Part shown: in pieces, positions 12,140 to 22,096 of the stretch
How the letters are laid out: the number at the start of each line of letters is the position of its first letter
How positions within the stretch are numbered: the first letter of the stretch is position 1
Assembly (NCBI GenBank): GCA_022495995.1
Contig: JAFEMH010000168.1
Coordinates: 434,001 to 498,000, forward strand
Direction: 5' to 3'
Length of the DNA stretch: 64,000 nt
From: Adenophora triphylla var. japonica
Lineage: Eukaryota; Streptophyta; Magnoliopsida; Asterales; Campanulaceae
The notes under the pieces: model-generated
Told to the model about the DNA's origin: nothing
Databases searched by the model: none
The model's input: only the letters and a program-made list of their open reading frames with translations
Made by a program: the position numbers and the translations under genes

Positions 12140-13271
12140 GTGGCATGCGGTTTCCGTTTCTTTTATTTTCTGATTTTTTTGTTGTTTTAATTTACTTAAA
12201 ACATGTTTTCTCGAGAATCCTAGGTAGGTTGGAAAAGATTGCTCTTCTTTTTCGCAACTATGCTAGATCTGGGTCGATGGAGACCATACGTGCGGCTATA
12301 AGCCCCTCGTTTTGCACTGTATTTCGACATCCCGGGGTGGACGGCCCGGGCGAGGGTCCTATAGTGCAAGCGGTTTCCACCGGCCTAAAGAAAAATCGAA
12401 CCTAAGGACCGAGCTTTGTCATGTTCGTTTTGATGCGTTAGCCATGTGAATAGTGAACCGAGCCGGCCACCGAGTCAAGATCGAGTCAAGAGTTCGGCAT
12501 GACCTCTCTTTACCTTGCTTGCGCAAGGGATACGTGACGTTAGGCGTTGGTGGGTCATATTGTCATGGGCGACGTATCAAAGGCGTGATGACATGGTGTC
12601 ATGCGAGCATGGATGTATATCGGGACGGAACATCGTGCAGGTGTAGCTTCGGAAATCAAGATCGAGTCAAGATTTTAGCATGACCTTTCATCGCTTTGCT
12701 TGCGCGAGGATCTTGAGTTAGAGCCTTGACTCGAGAAAAATGGCCGGCATGGTATATGTATCCGGGCGTATGACACGGGCTGGTAAAAACCAGCCGAGTT
12801 TGGACGAGTGTGACTCAAGACTCAAACGTGCGGGGTTGACGCTTGGCTAGGATGGGATGTTTGGAATGATCCGTGCGCGCCCAAGAGGCCTAGGAAGACC
12901 AAACGGACTGCAAGCGAGACCACTCCGGGTTAAGGGTTGTAGTGTGCGGTGTATCCGGCGGCGGTGCGCATAGTGTGCGGTGTAACCGAGGCGGCGGTGT
13001 GAGTAGAGTGCGGTGTAACCGAGGCGGCGGTGCGCGTAGTGTGCGGTCTCTAAAATTCTTTTTCGAGTAAAATAGAAAATTTTGAAGAATTTTAAATGTA
13101 TGCACGAGATGTATATTGATGCATTTTTTTTTGTATTTTTATTTTTTTGTAAAATAAAAACGAAGCACGTGCACACACACACAATGTTAAAGGAAGGGGT
13201 AAAATGAAAGTTTGACCCTCATCATCGTTTAAAAATCTTTTGTTTTGTTTAAAAGTTTTTAAAACAAAATG
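12140..13271 (-). other. 5' leader of element A
   Basis: Noncoding leader between PBS and gag. Two blocks are shared with other elements: 12185-12405 (TTTACTTAAAACATGTTTTC, TTGGAAAAGATTGCTCTTC, CTATAAGCCCCTCG, GGGCGAGGGTCCTATA) and about 12785-12945 (GGGATGTTTGGAATGATCCG). Such conservation between otherwise diverged elements suggests packaging, translation or dimerisation roles, which is inference. Confidence 0.6.
12935..13045 (-). repeat. 33-bp tandem repeat in A leader
   Basis: About three copies of a unit containing GTGCGGTGTAACCGAGGCGG. Related GTGCGCGTAGTGTGCGGT sequence occurs at the same place in the leaders of B, C and Y. Confidence 0.7.
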
Positions 13272-13286
13272 TCCCCGGAGTCGCCA
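13272..13286 (-). promoter_or_regulatory. Primer-binding site of element A (tRNA-Arg type, 3-bp deletion)
   Basis: Plus-strand TCCCCGGAGTCGCCA. It is the 18-bp PBS of the other elements (TCCCCAGCGGAGTCGCCA) lacking three internal bases. The full version equals the 3' end of a plant tRNA-Arg plus CCA as I recall it. Confidence 0.75.
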
Positions 13287-13287
13287 G

Positions 13288-14760
13288 CGAAATTACCCGG
13301 GATCCGGCTCGCGCGCGAGGGCCCCGTGCATCTCGCAATTCGTCGGCCGTTCGGGAAGTCGCCCGGATCCGAGAGGCAGCACAATCGCGCCCGGCATCCG
13401 GCTTATTCCGTTTTAGCGTTTGCGAGGTTGGAGGTGTCTCGCCGTTTTGCTTTCGCATTTTGTAGAGTCGCCACGCCGTTTTTATTAAGCCCAAAACATT
13501 GAAAAAGGGCATCGGTTTAAAGATAAATTTTAAAGCTGTTTTTGTGTGATGAGATTTTGAGTTCGGAGGTCGAGATGACTCCTCGGGAAGAGAATATTAG
13601 AATATTAGAGCTCACCCGTAGCCTCGTAAACGAGTCTTTCGGATACCCCTAATATCCTTTAAAAAGTTGTGTGTGTGTGTGTGCTTTTAAAAATGCATGC
13701 TTTGTATCGGATGTCTACATTGTATTGAAATGTATTGAAATAGAATAGGAAGGAAGCCTTACCAATGTTGGTTCGTGTCTGTCTTCCGCGAGGGAATAGT
13801 GTTTGAGGTCGGAGTAGCGTTCGGATTGCTTGGGGATGCCGGTTGTCCGCGGACGAGTTTCGCGTGAGTTGAGGTTGTAGGCTGCGTTTGGGCGAAGGTT
13901 CGGCGTGCGTGGGGATCGTCGGGATCGGTCGGGCGAGAGGTTCGGCGTGCGTTGGAATCGTTGGTTGGATTCGGGCGAGAGGTTCGGCAAGGTTTGGGAT
14001 CGCCGGTTTGACTCGGAAAGAGCCGGGACAGGTGGGAAAGACCGAGGCAAGGCCTCGGAGTACCACGAGGGGCCTCGGAGTACCTCGAGAGTGCCTCGGG
14101 GCGGCGCGGGAGCGTCTCGGGAGCGCTCGGAGAGGCTTCGGAGCACCTCGAGGGGGCTCGGAAGGCCTCGGAAGGATCCGAAGGGGCGGGAATGCCTCGA
14201 AAGGTCTTAGAAGGGGAGCCGAAGGCTTAGGGAGGAAGAGAGAAGTGGGAGGTGTGAAAAAATGAGGAGGGGAAGCCCTCTATTTATAGTAAAAATTTCG
14301 GAGCAAAGAGGTCCGTACGGACCTTCTTGGTTATCCGAATTTTGGATTTCCTCGATTTGAGGAATGCAATGATGGAGAATATTTGGGAATGATGATGTCC
14401 CCCATGTACAATAAGGTCGTACGGACCATCTTGCATGCAAAGAGGTCGTACGGACCAACTGCGCATGGAAGTCATCATTTCTTAGGGATTTGAGGGAATA
14501 TTGTGGACTTTAAGGGGATTTAGTAATCATTGAAACAAAGAGGTCCGTACGGACCTTAATTGCTTTTCTGATTTCCTGAAAATTCCCAAAAGGTCCTTTT
14601 GTCCCTTTTTATCCCAGAAAGGCTCCTCCCCTGGTTTGGTTGGGGGTTTGAGAGGGTTTTGAGAGGGTTTTGAGTGAGAGAGGTCTCTGAGACTGCGTGG
14701 ATGAGTCTGCGGTGTTTCCCGTGTGTTTGAAAGGGAGTGATCCAGATTGGGGTACTTACA
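13288..14760 (-). repeat. 5' LTR of element A
   Basis: 1473 bp. On the minus strand it begins TGTAAGTACCCCAATCTGG at 14760 and ends next to the PBS at about 13288; the expected final TGA/TCA is altered (CGAAATTACCCGGG in plus). A TATA box CTATAAATAG lies at 14289-14280. Four copies of an AAAGAGGTCC(G)TACGGACC motif lie upstream of it. The related C LTR is about 660 bp longer. Confidence 0.85.
14310..14555 (-). promoter_or_regulatory. Four palindromes upstream of the A LTR TATA box
   Basis: GGTCCGTACGGACC at 14310-14323 and 14542-14555 (perfect 14-bp palindromes), and one-base-shorter GGTCGTACGGACC at 14415-14427 and 14444-14456. The nearest copy is 20 bp upstream of the TATA box (14280-14289). 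The same motif occurs upstream of the A PMD-B gene at 3401-3445. Confidence 0.8.
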
Positions 14761-16005
14761 CATCCTTCCTTGGTAAGCTCGGATATATTCCATGGCTCTC
14801 AATCGGCGTTCATCTAGCAAGGCCAACTCATCATGGCGACTCTGAAGCCATTCGACCTCGTTGATCTGGCTTTCCAACAGCACACGTAGTGAGGGGATTT
14901 CTAGCTCGATTGGGAGTACGGCTTCCATTCCGTAGGTGAGGGCAAACGGTGTTTCCCCAGTTGTCATTCTAACGGATGTTCTGTAGCCCCAGAGAGCAAG
15001 GTGAAGCTTCTCGGGCCAATCTCGACCTCGGACAGCCATTTTCCGAATGATGTTTTCCAAAGTCTTGTTTGCTGCTTCGACGGCTCCGTTGGTTTGGGGC
15101 CTATAGGGAGATGACTTGTGACGGGTTATTCTGAATTCTGCCAGCAGTCTGTCGCATTCCCCTTCAAAGTGGGATCCATTATCTGAAATGATTTCGGCTG
15201 GCAACCCGTATCTGCATATGATGTTCTCTTTGATGAAGAGGGATACTTTCTTTGAGTTGAGGATTTTGTAGGATTTGGCTTCAACCCACTTGGTGAAATA
15301 ATCCACTGCTACCAGGACGAACTCATGGCCGTTGCTGCCTGATTGTGTAATTTTGCCTATTACATCAATTCCCCATGAGACGAAAGGCCAAGGGGTTGTC
15401 ATGTAATATAGCTCGTGAGGAGGCAAATGATTGAGATTCGAGTACCGCTGGCATTTGTCGCAGCTTCTGTCGAACTGGATGCAGTCAGCTTCTATGGAGA
15501 TCCAAAAGTACCCCATTCTTAGTATGATTTGCATTAGAGCCCGAGCATTCATGTGGGGGCCGCAGGTACCACCATGTACTTCTTTCATGAGTTCGGTAGC
15601 CTCTTGTTTGCCGATACATCGCAAGAGGGGGCCTTGATAGCGCTTCTTGTACAACATGTTTCCCAAAAGAACATAGTGGGATGCGAGTCGCTTCAGGGCT
15701 GAGAGGCCTTTTGCTTTGATTCCTTCTTTATATTCCCCATCTTCATTTTTGAAAGAGGTTTCGCCATTCTTCAAGTACTGATAGATCTGGGTATACCATG
15801 GATCACTGGCCAGTTCGGCCTCCGCTTCGATTTCAAAGCAATAAGCGGGGTTTTCTCTTCTCCCGAATCTGAATGGTTTGATAGACTTTCCTTCGGGTAT
15901 TTCAACAAGAGAGGCTAGTGTTGCCAGAGCATCTACGAATCTATTGCGATCTCTGGGCAAGTAATGGAAGCTGATTTCCTTGAATTGAGTTACTAGCTCT
16001 TCCAT
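14761..16005 (-). pseudogene. Integrase of element B, truncated by A
   Basis: Open from 16005 to the A insertion. In order: tether and HHCC zinc region (HGGTCGPHMNARALM ... CDKCQRY, about 15590-15430), catalytic core with Asp in WGIDVIG, Asp in ISDNGSHFEG and Glu in NGAVEAANK, then the C-terminal GETPFALTYGMEAVLPIE and ELEIPSLRVLL segments. All three catalytic acids are present. The protein is cut after RAYQGRM, where LTR A begins (CKYPNLD is LTR sequence read in frame), so the last part of the C-terminal domain is missing here. A stop codon replaces the Tyr codon just upstream of MEELV, separating it from RNase H. Confidence 0.9.
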
Positions 16006-16770
16006 TTAAGTGTGATATTTCTGCAGACCCGGGTCCACGGTCTTCCATTTGTTAGAGACCTGATTGATGATGAGGGCAGAGTCACCATACACTTCCAATT
16101 CTTTGATATTTCTTTTAAGGGCGGCCTCCAACCCGGCTATGCAAGCTTCATATTCAGCAGCGTTGTTGGTGACCTCGAAGTTCAACTTTACTGCTATGGA
16201 AGTGTGCTCGTCAGTAGGATCGACCAGAAGCATTCCTATTCCGTTCCCCCTTTTGTTTGACGCCCCATCGAAGAAGAGTTGCCAGCGATTTTCTCCTTCT
16301 AGAGCAAAGATTCCTTCATCAGGGAATTGGGGTTCAGGTCCTCGGGACTCATCACTTGGGAAATCGGCCAACTGTTCTGCCATTATACGCCCTTTCACGG
16401 ATTTCCTCGTCACATATGTGATGTCGTATTCAGCCAAAAAGAACGACCATTTTGCCAACCTCATGGAGATGGAAGGTTTGTCGAACAGATATTTGATGGG
16501 GTCTAACTTTGAGACGAGATGTATCGGGTGAGACTGGATGTAGTGTTTCAACTTTCCTTCTACCCAGACCAGGCCCGTGCAAGTCTTTTCACAAGCAGAG
16601 TAATTGAGTTCGCTCCCTTGAAGCTTTCTGCTCACGAAATAGATGGCGTTTTCGACCTTGGAATCTTTCTTCTCTTGAGCTAACATAGCCCCAATTGCTG
16701 TATCCGTGATAGTTAGATATAGCAACAGTGGCTTTTGCTGATGTGGCGGGCAAAGAATCGGGGGATTCAC
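16006..16770 (-). CDS. RNase H domain of element B
   Basis: Open for 254 codons, from the thumb/tether (LLLYLTITDTAIGAMLAQEK) through the Ty3-type RNase H. It has WQLFFDGASNKRGNGIG (first Asp), NAAEYEACIAGLEAAL (Glu), YGDSALI (Asp) and PQFPDEG in the linker. It removes RNA from the RNA-DNA hybrid. It should be fused to RT upstream and integrase downstream. A one-base loss near 16943 and a TAA near 16818 separate it from RT, and a TAA at about 16015 separates it from integrase. Confidence 0.88.
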   Translation of the reverse strand: MNPPILCPPHQQKPLLLYLTITDTAIGAMLAQEKKDSKVENAIYFVSRKLQGSELNYSACEKTCTGLVWVEGKLKHYIQSHPIHLVSKLDPIKYLFDKPSISMRLAKWSFFLAEYDITYVTRKSVKGRIMAEQLADFPSDESRGPEPQFPDEGIFALEGENRWQLFFDGASNKRGNGIGMLLVDPTDEHTSIAVKLNFEVTNNAAEYEACIAGLEAALKRNIKELEVYGDSALIINQVSNKWKTVDPGLQKYHT

Positions 16771-16931
16771 AAGGTACGCCTTGATCTTTTCAAAAGCGAG
16801 CTGGCATTCTGGAGTCCATTATGTGTAGGCACTTTTCCTCATCAACTTGAAGATTGGCTCGCAGATCGAGGTCAACTGATTTACAAAACGGCTTATGTAT
16901 TGCAGTCTTCCCATGAAGGATTTTACTTCTG

Positions 16932-19016
16932 TCAGCGTCCGGGTGGTTTCATTTCGACGATAGTCTTGATTTTCTGGGGGTCTACTTCAATTCCCCGTTC
17001 CGTTACCATATATCCTAGCACCTTGCCTCGTCTTACACCGAATGTGCATTTGGCTGGATTCAGTCTCATACTGTGGTCTCGGAGGCGGCCGAAGAATTTT
17101 CTCAGATCAACAAAGTGCTGGCCATCTGACCCTTTGGAGTGTATTATCATGTCGTCCACATAGACCTCAATTTCTTTGTGGATCATGTCATGGAATAGGG
17201 CTGTAGCTGCCCTCTGGTACGTAGCCCCAGCATTCTTTAGTCTGAATGGCATAACCGTATAGCAGTATGTGCCCCAAGGGGTTGTGAAGGATGTCTTGGC
17301 TTGATCTTCTTCCGCCATTTTGATTTGGTTATAACCAGCAAAACCGTCGACGAAGGATTTAACCTCATGGTTGGCCGTGGAATCTACCAGGATGTCGATG
17401 TTTGGCAGGGGGAAATCGTCTTTTGGACTAGCTTTGTTCAAGTCTCTGAAATCTACGCAGCATCGGATCTTCCCGTTGGCCTTGGTCACCGTCACTATGT
17501 TGGAAAGCCATGTAGGATATTCAATGACCCTGATGAACCCTGCTCTGAGCATCTTTTCTATCTCTTCTTTCACTTGTAGAGACCATTCGGGCTTAATTCT
17601 TCTTAGTTTCTGCTTTACTGGCTTGACTTCTGGGTCGAGCGGTATTCGGTGTTCAACTATGGAAGGGTCGAGGCCTGGCATATCTTTATAGGACCATGCG
17701 AACACATCCACGAATTCTCTTAGAAGCTCAATCAGAGTGTCTCTTTCAGCTCCTTCAAAGAAACTACCAATCTGCGTCTCTTTAGGCTCTTCTGCAGTTC
17801 CCAGATTCACACTTGTCAAAATCTCTTCGGCAGCTTGGGCTCGATTTTCCTCTTTCCGAACAACCTGCTTAAAGATTTCTTTGATATATTGTTCGTTTAA
17901 TGTGTCTGCTTCTTTATCTAGTGAATCATTATTAACTGTTTTTAAGTTATTAGTTAATTTATCATTAGTTAAAGTGGCAATCAGGGGATACTCAGAAAGG
18001 TCCATCATTTCATTGAGAACAAAGGGAAATACAGCATTGGCTACAATTTCGTAGTCTTCAGGCGTGAGGCCATCGGACGACTCGAGAGACTCAAACTCAA
18101 CGATGAGAGACTCGGAGGACTTTACATAGGTTGACACAAAGGGACGGGGGACTAATCCAAGCTTGGTGATCATTTCCTCCTTGGTCGCGGACGGGCCTGA
18201 GAGAGTTTCCCAATTCTTCAATGGCATTGCTGTCGGTGGCCTCATGACTCGGGAATTGCATTGTTTCTGTCCTCCTTCCTCGATCATTGCTACCATCTCT
18301 TTGTCTGAACCAGAATCAGTCAGGTCTGGCACCTGAAAACTGAGCATATGAATGTAGGGATCTTCTTGCGGATCTGCCGCATCCTCGACTCTGGAGAGTT
18401 CTAACCCGTCGCTGTCTGTCCGCTCAATCCAGATGTAAGGATGTCTTGAATCTTGCTGTTCTGCTGGAGCTGCTAAGAAAACCTCATGCCCCATACTCGA
18501 GAGGAAGGGTTTAGTGGGTAATTCCTCTTGTAAGACATCCCACACAACTGTCATGCATTCAATACGAGTATGCCGGTGCTTGTCGACCTTTACCACGAAG
18601 ATTTCCTTACATGGCGGGGCCGGAGAGTTGACTTGAAGAATGCTGACAAATCTTTGATTGGAGACCGGGGGTTTATGTGCCCGCATCATGGCGATGCTCA
18701 GTGTTTCTTTCCAGTCTGCCTCCAAATGTTGGAAGCGGCAATTGAACTTGACGTATCGGACTGTTTCAGGATCTACCTCCTCGAGTAAGCTGACATAGTT
18801 AGCATCACTGAACTCTGAAGGATTTTGATGAGACTTGCCTCGATAGTCCCTTGATCGATTTGAGGGATGTAGCCCCGGTGTCTGGCTGCGAGCACGCTTG
18901 GCCACCGTCTCGGCTTCGTTCCCTATGAGGAAACTATCCCCTCGGATGACTTCAAGATCTCCCTGCCGGTTAATGAATTTGACGCATTGATGGAGGGTGG
19001 AAGCTATGGCTTTCAT
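16932..19016 (-). CDS. Protease-RT linker and reverse transcriptase of element B
   Basis: Open for 694 codons. The first ~380 residues form an acidic linker, including ECMTVVWDVLQEELPTKPF, EVFLAAP and MPLKNWETLSGP. RT follows: YPTWLSNIVTVTKANGK, VDFRDLNKASPKDDFPL, DGFAGYNQIKMAEEDQ, TPWGTYCYTVMPF, and the active site EVYVDDMIIHSK. RT motifs are complete except MPFRLKNAG, where Arg replaces the usual Gly. It overlaps protease by 4 bp in another frame; loss of one G near 19036 explains the split. The ECM...PFLS...EVFL linker module has a relative in the gag position of Y. Confidence 0.9.
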   Translation of the reverse strand: MKAIASTLHQCVKFINRQGDLEVIRGDSFLIGNEAETVAKRARSQTPGLHPSNRSRDYRGKSHQNPSEFSDANYVSLLEEVDPETVRYVKFNCRFQHLEADWKETLSIAMMRAHKPPVSNQRFVSILQVNSPAPPCKEIFVVKVDKHRHTRIECMTVVWDVLQEELPTKPFLSSMGHEVFLAAPAEQQDSRHPYIWIERTDSDGLELSRVEDAADPQEDPYIHMLSFQVPDLTDSGSDKEMVAMIEEGGQKQCNSRVMRPPTAMPLKNWETLSGPSATKEEMITKLGLVPRPFVSTYVKSSESLIVEFESLESSDGLTPEDYEIVANAVFPFVLNEMMDLSEYPLIATLTNDKLTNNLKTVNNDSLDKEADTLNEQYIKEIFKQVVRKEENRAQAAEEILTSVNLGTAEEPKETQIGSFFEGAERDTLIELLREFVDVFAWSYKDMPGLDPSIVEHRIPLDPEVKPVKQKLRRIKPEWSLQVKEEIEKMLRAGFIRVIEYPTWLSNIVTVTKANGKIRCCVDFRDLNKASPKDDFPLPNIDILVDSTANHEVKSFVDGFAGYNQIKMAEEDQAKTSFTTPWGTYCYTVMPFRLKNAGATYQRAATALFHDMIHKEIEVYVDDMIIHSKGSDGQHFVDLRKFFGRLRDHSMRLNPAKCTFGVRRGKVLGYMVTERGIEVDPQKIKTIVEMKPPGR

Positions 19017-19591
19017 GTGATGTAGCCATGGGCGTCCAACAGAGCTGTGAATTCGGACTGAATGTCCATCACGTGGAATTTTGCTGGCACCATTTGAGTT
19101 TCGAACCAGAGCTCCAGAGTCACCATCCCCAAGATGGGGCGAGACGTGCCGTCGTAGGCCTTGATAGTCCGGGTAGATGGGATCACGTACCTTTCATTGA
19201 TGCGTAGGGCCCGCATCATGCTGAGAGGAAGGACGTTAACGGCTGATCCGTTGTCCACCAATACTCCAGGGAGTGATACGGTGTTGAGCCGGAGAGTGAT
19301 GTACAGGGCTTCTTTGTGTCCGGAGGCATCTCTTGGCAGGTCTTCGTCGCAGAAGGTGATCATACTACCATATAGTCGGGGATCGTAGATTTGGTCTCTA
19401 TCTGGCGAAAGAGAGCCATCAAACCGTCTGTTTCCTGTCTTTCTTTTGCGAGGTAAAGCTTTTGCTGAAGCCTCAGGGTTGTGTCGAGGCTGTTGATAGC
19501 AGTTGCCACCCTGGGTCAGCACATTGACTGAGTGCGAGCGCCAAACTGGTTTTGATCTTTCTTTGCCGGTACGTGTTTGGAAGCTGGACAA
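19013..19591 (-). CDS. Aspartic protease of element B
   Basis: Open for 192 codons. It contains EALYITLRLNTVSLPGVLV, the active-site motif VLVDNGSAVNVLPLSMMRAL (Asp-Asn-Gly-Ser, as in many Tat elements), IKAYDGTSRPILGM and VMDIQSEFTALL. The frame ends in HGYIT because of the single-base loss near 19036; the neighbouring frame continues as the expected tryptophan-containing end of the fold. Role: cleavage of the Gag-Pol precursor. No G-patch follows, unlike A and Y. Confidence 0.85.
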   Translation of the reverse strand: MSSFQTRTGKERSKPVWRSHSVNVLTQGGNCYQQPRHNPEASAKALPRKRKTGNRRFDGSLSPDRDQIYDPRLYGSMITFCDEDLPRDASGHKEALYITLRLNTVSLPGVLVDNGSAVNVLPLSMMRALRINERYVIPSTRTIKAYDGTSRPILGMVTLELWFETQMVPAKFHVMDIQSEFTALLDAHGYIT

Positions 19592-19603
19592 ATTGAACCT
19601 TGG

Positions 19604-20893
19604 CTAATCCCGCAGGGGATTAGGCTTCTGACTGGCAGTGAAATTTCCCAGATCTGAGGTGCTCTTGTGTCCCAAGGTCTGAACTCTGTTGTCAGCAGGA
19701 CTTTTCGGCCTTCTAGCCCCTGTTTGTTCTAGAGCGGCATGGCCTGGAGGAAGGGAGGACTGGCTGGAGTAGAGTACGTAGTAATCGAACCCTCCGGATG
19801 GCTCTCCAAGTGTACCCACACTGGTATCACCGGCTTCGAACCTTTCTTTCAATTTTTGCTGGGAGGAAGCTTTCTTCTTCTTAGGAGGACGGTCCTCGCT
19901 TATCCAATCCTGGTAGTCCCTTTCAAGACAGTCGAGGCAGTCACAGATATCCCACCAAATGTGCTCAATAACTGGCGGCAGGTTTGGGACCTCGGTTTGA
20001 GCCGTGCTAGAATGACTCTGAGTTGGACTAGTCTGGGGAGACTGGCTGTTGGGCTCACTGGGGAGCAAAGGGTCGGATTCTGCCGAGTAACGAGAGGCAT
20101 TAGGAGCCGGGAAAACAGGCACATATTTGTCCTTCAGGGGAGCCCCAGTTAGTTGGGGGATTGCTAATGTTCCGAAATGACGTGTGGCCTCTTCGATCCA
20201 GGCATGCTGTTTATTCTGACGTTCTTCAAGAGCCCTGATGGCTAACCATATTTCCTCCGTTGTTTCCCAGTCTCCGTTCCCCTTACTGATTTCTGCGGGA
20301 CCGGTATCACTCTGAGAGGGGACACCTGACGGCTGTTGAGGCATGTCGAACTGTTCCATCCCTGACTGCTGTTGGAATGGCGGTACTTTGAATTGCTGCT
20401 TGGGGGCTAGCTGGCCTGTCAATCGACGGGCAGGAGTTCCGGCGGTGGATACATAGGAATCTGGTGAAGGCATCTTGACATATCCGGGACTATTGAGAGT
20501 GGGGGGAGGATTTTCTTCATTCTTCACGGTAAAAGTGCCATCGGGATTGGGGCTGGCGGCCAAACCATGGCTCTTAATAGCCTCCATAAGGCTATTCAGC
20601 TGTGCTTCTTGTCGCAGTCTCATCTGTTCGGCTAACTGATTCCATTGCTGTTCTGTTTGAGGAGTCCCAGGAGGCGGAGTGGTGTTGTCCCCATCGTTAC
20701 CAGCTGATGTAGACATTCTGAAACCCGGAGTCGGAACAAACGGTGAAGCTGACGATGCGCTTGACTCTTCCCAACTGATCAAACGGTGACCCGGTGCCCG
20801 AAACCAAGCTTTGTGCGGAGCTGCGGGGGGAAAGACACGAGGGTTCATATGTTTGGGAATGAAGGAGGGTAGGTGTTTGGGCTTTGGGTTCAT
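19604..20893 (-). CDS. Gag-position ORF of element B, no recognisable capsid
   Basis: 429 codons, rich in Pro, Gln and Ser. Visible parts: GTPQTEQQWNQLAEQMRLRQ and EIWLAIRALEERQNKQHAW (helical), WWDICDCLDCLERDYQDWI, a basic patch RPPKKKKASSQQKLKER, and FDYYVLYSSQSSLPPGHA. I see no Retrotrans_gag-type capsid region (such as occurs in X) and no C-x2-H or CCHC zinc finger. Homologous pieces occur in A and at the N-terminus in C (MSSSPRNHDGNGTPPP against MSTSAGNDGDNTTPPP), so the ORF is a lineage feature. Another in-frame Met lies at MSTSAGN, and the alignment with C suggests that is the true start. Function unknown. Confidence 0.75.
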   Translation of the reverse strand: MNPKPKHLPSFIPKHMNPRVFPPAAPHKAWFRAPGHRLISWEESSASSASPFVPTPGFRMSTSAGNDGDNTTPPPGTPQTEQQWNQLAEQMRLRQEAQLNSLMEAIKSHGLAASPNPDGTFTVKNEENPPPTLNSPGYVKMPSPDSYVSTAGTPARRLTGQLAPKQQFKVPPFQQQSGMEQFDMPQQPSGVPSQSDTGPAEISKGNGDWETTEEIWLAIRALEERQNKQHAWIEEATRHFGTLAIPQLTGAPLKDKYVPVFPAPNASRYSAESDPLLPSEPNSQSPQTSPTQSHSSTAQTEVPNLPPVIEHIWWDICDCLDCLERDYQDWISEDRPPKKKKASSQQKLKERFEAGDTSVGTLGEPSGGFDYYVLYSSQSSLPPGHAALEQTGARRPKSPADNRVQTLGHKSTSDLGNFTASQKPNPLRD

Positions 20894-22077
20894 GCAACAT
20901 GCAGTTATTTGTTCTAGTTTACTTAAAACATGTTTTATTAACCTAATCGGTTGGAAAAGATTGCTCTTCTTTTTCGTAAACTACTCTGGATCCTGGATCA
21001 GTGGGCCCCATCACTACGCCTGCGGACCCTCAACCTGTAACCTCGAACAAGGGTTCCGTAGGGCAAGCAGGTCCCACCGACCGAAAAGAAAAACGATCCT
21101 AAAGTCTGGCGGGTAATCGAGTCTTAACGAGCATTCGATGTAAATTACGGACAAAGCTGACGTCAAAGGTCAAGATCATGTCCGAGAGCTCGACGAAAAG
21201 TCGGCATGGTTTTGACTGATAAATGTCCATAATTGATCTTGATCCGTCGTCAGTTAGGCCGTAAATAGGCATGGAATGATCGTTAATTCTTGATGACTCA
21301 GTGTCATGCTGGGAGTCAGTGTATAATTTGTGCCAGTCAGAGTCAAAGTCAAGGCGCCAGTCAATATCTGGTCAAAGCCCGTGACGGAAAACCGGCAGGA
21401 CTTCGACTGATTAGGGTCCCGAAAGATATCGACTTGGTAGGCCGACTAAGGCTTTGAAAGGAAAGGTCTATACACAGACAGGGCATGACACAGACCAGAC
21501 TAAAAACCAACCGGGTCTCGGACAAAGTGTGTCACGGACAAGTGCATGGTCGACACGAGGCTCCATGGGATGTTTGGGTAGTCCCGTGCTCGCACCGAGA
21601 GGCGTAATAAGGCCAAACGGGCTGCTACTGGGATTTCCCCGGGTTAAGGACGTAGTGTGCAGTGTAAGGCCAAGTGCGCGTAGTGTGCAAGCAGTCTATC
21701 TTCTTTTTCTGAGTAAAATAGGAATTTTCATGTTTCTTAAAAAGTATGATGCATGCACAAAATTTGAAAATGATTTTTTTTTTTGAAAATTTTTTTTTGG
21801 AAATATTTTTGAAAATCTTTTTTTTTTTGAAAATCTTTTTTTTTTTTTGAAATTTTTTTTGAAAGTAAATGAACACATAAGCACATAAGCACATAATTCA
21901 AAATTCAAGTCAACGGGTCCGATAGTCAAAATTTTGACTTTTTCGAGGCGGCCAAAACAACACGAAATGTGCAAAACCAACACACACACAGTACAAATGA
22001 TTTCAAATGCCGGGACGGAAGCTTGACCCACAAAAGTTTTTCCTCCTTTTTTTTTTGAAAAGATAAAACTTATTTAT
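20894..22077 (-). other. 5' leader of element B
   Basis: Noncoding. It holds the conserved leader block (about 20915-21100: TTTACTTAAAACATGTTTTA, GGTTGGAAAAGATTGCTCTT) and the second block (about 21505-21700: CATGGGATGTTTGGGTAGTC, GTGCGCGTAGTGTGCAA). A T-rich stretch 21770-21850 follows. No gene seen. Confidence 0.6.
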
Positions 22078-22095
22078 TCCCCAGCGGAGTCGCCA
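22078..22095 (-). promoter_or_regulatory. Primer-binding site of element B (tRNA-Arg type)
   Basis: Plus-strand TCCCCAGCGGAGTCGCCA. It is identical to the 3' end of a plant tRNA-Arg (TCCCCAGCGGAGTCG plus CCA) as I recall it, and lies one base from the LTR end. It is identical in C, X and Y. Confidence 0.85.
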
Positions 22096-22096
22096 C

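Larger units (their letters stand above)
1..14760 (-). mobile_element. Element A: Tat-type Ty3/gypsy retrotransposon, right part, nested in B
   Basis: The element reads on the minus strand. Its 5' LTR is at 13288-14760, followed by a PBS (13272-13286), leader, gag-position remnant, protease, G-patch, RT, RNase H and integrase down to about 5855. Two genes follow on the plus strand (3562-5111 and 73-3052). The 3' LTR is left of the window. The junction at 14760/14761 falls inside the integrase codons of B, so A inserted into B and is younger than it. Even so, every A gene carries many short frameshifts. Boundaries come from the TGTAAGTAC start shared with the other LTRs. The 5-bp target duplication cannot be checked because the left end is missing. 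Confidence 0.88.

Noticed and set aside
13288..14760. Solo LTR inserted in B integrase
   Set aside because: A PBS and conserved leader follow directly, and pol genes in the same orientation continue to the left, so it is the 5' LTR of element A.
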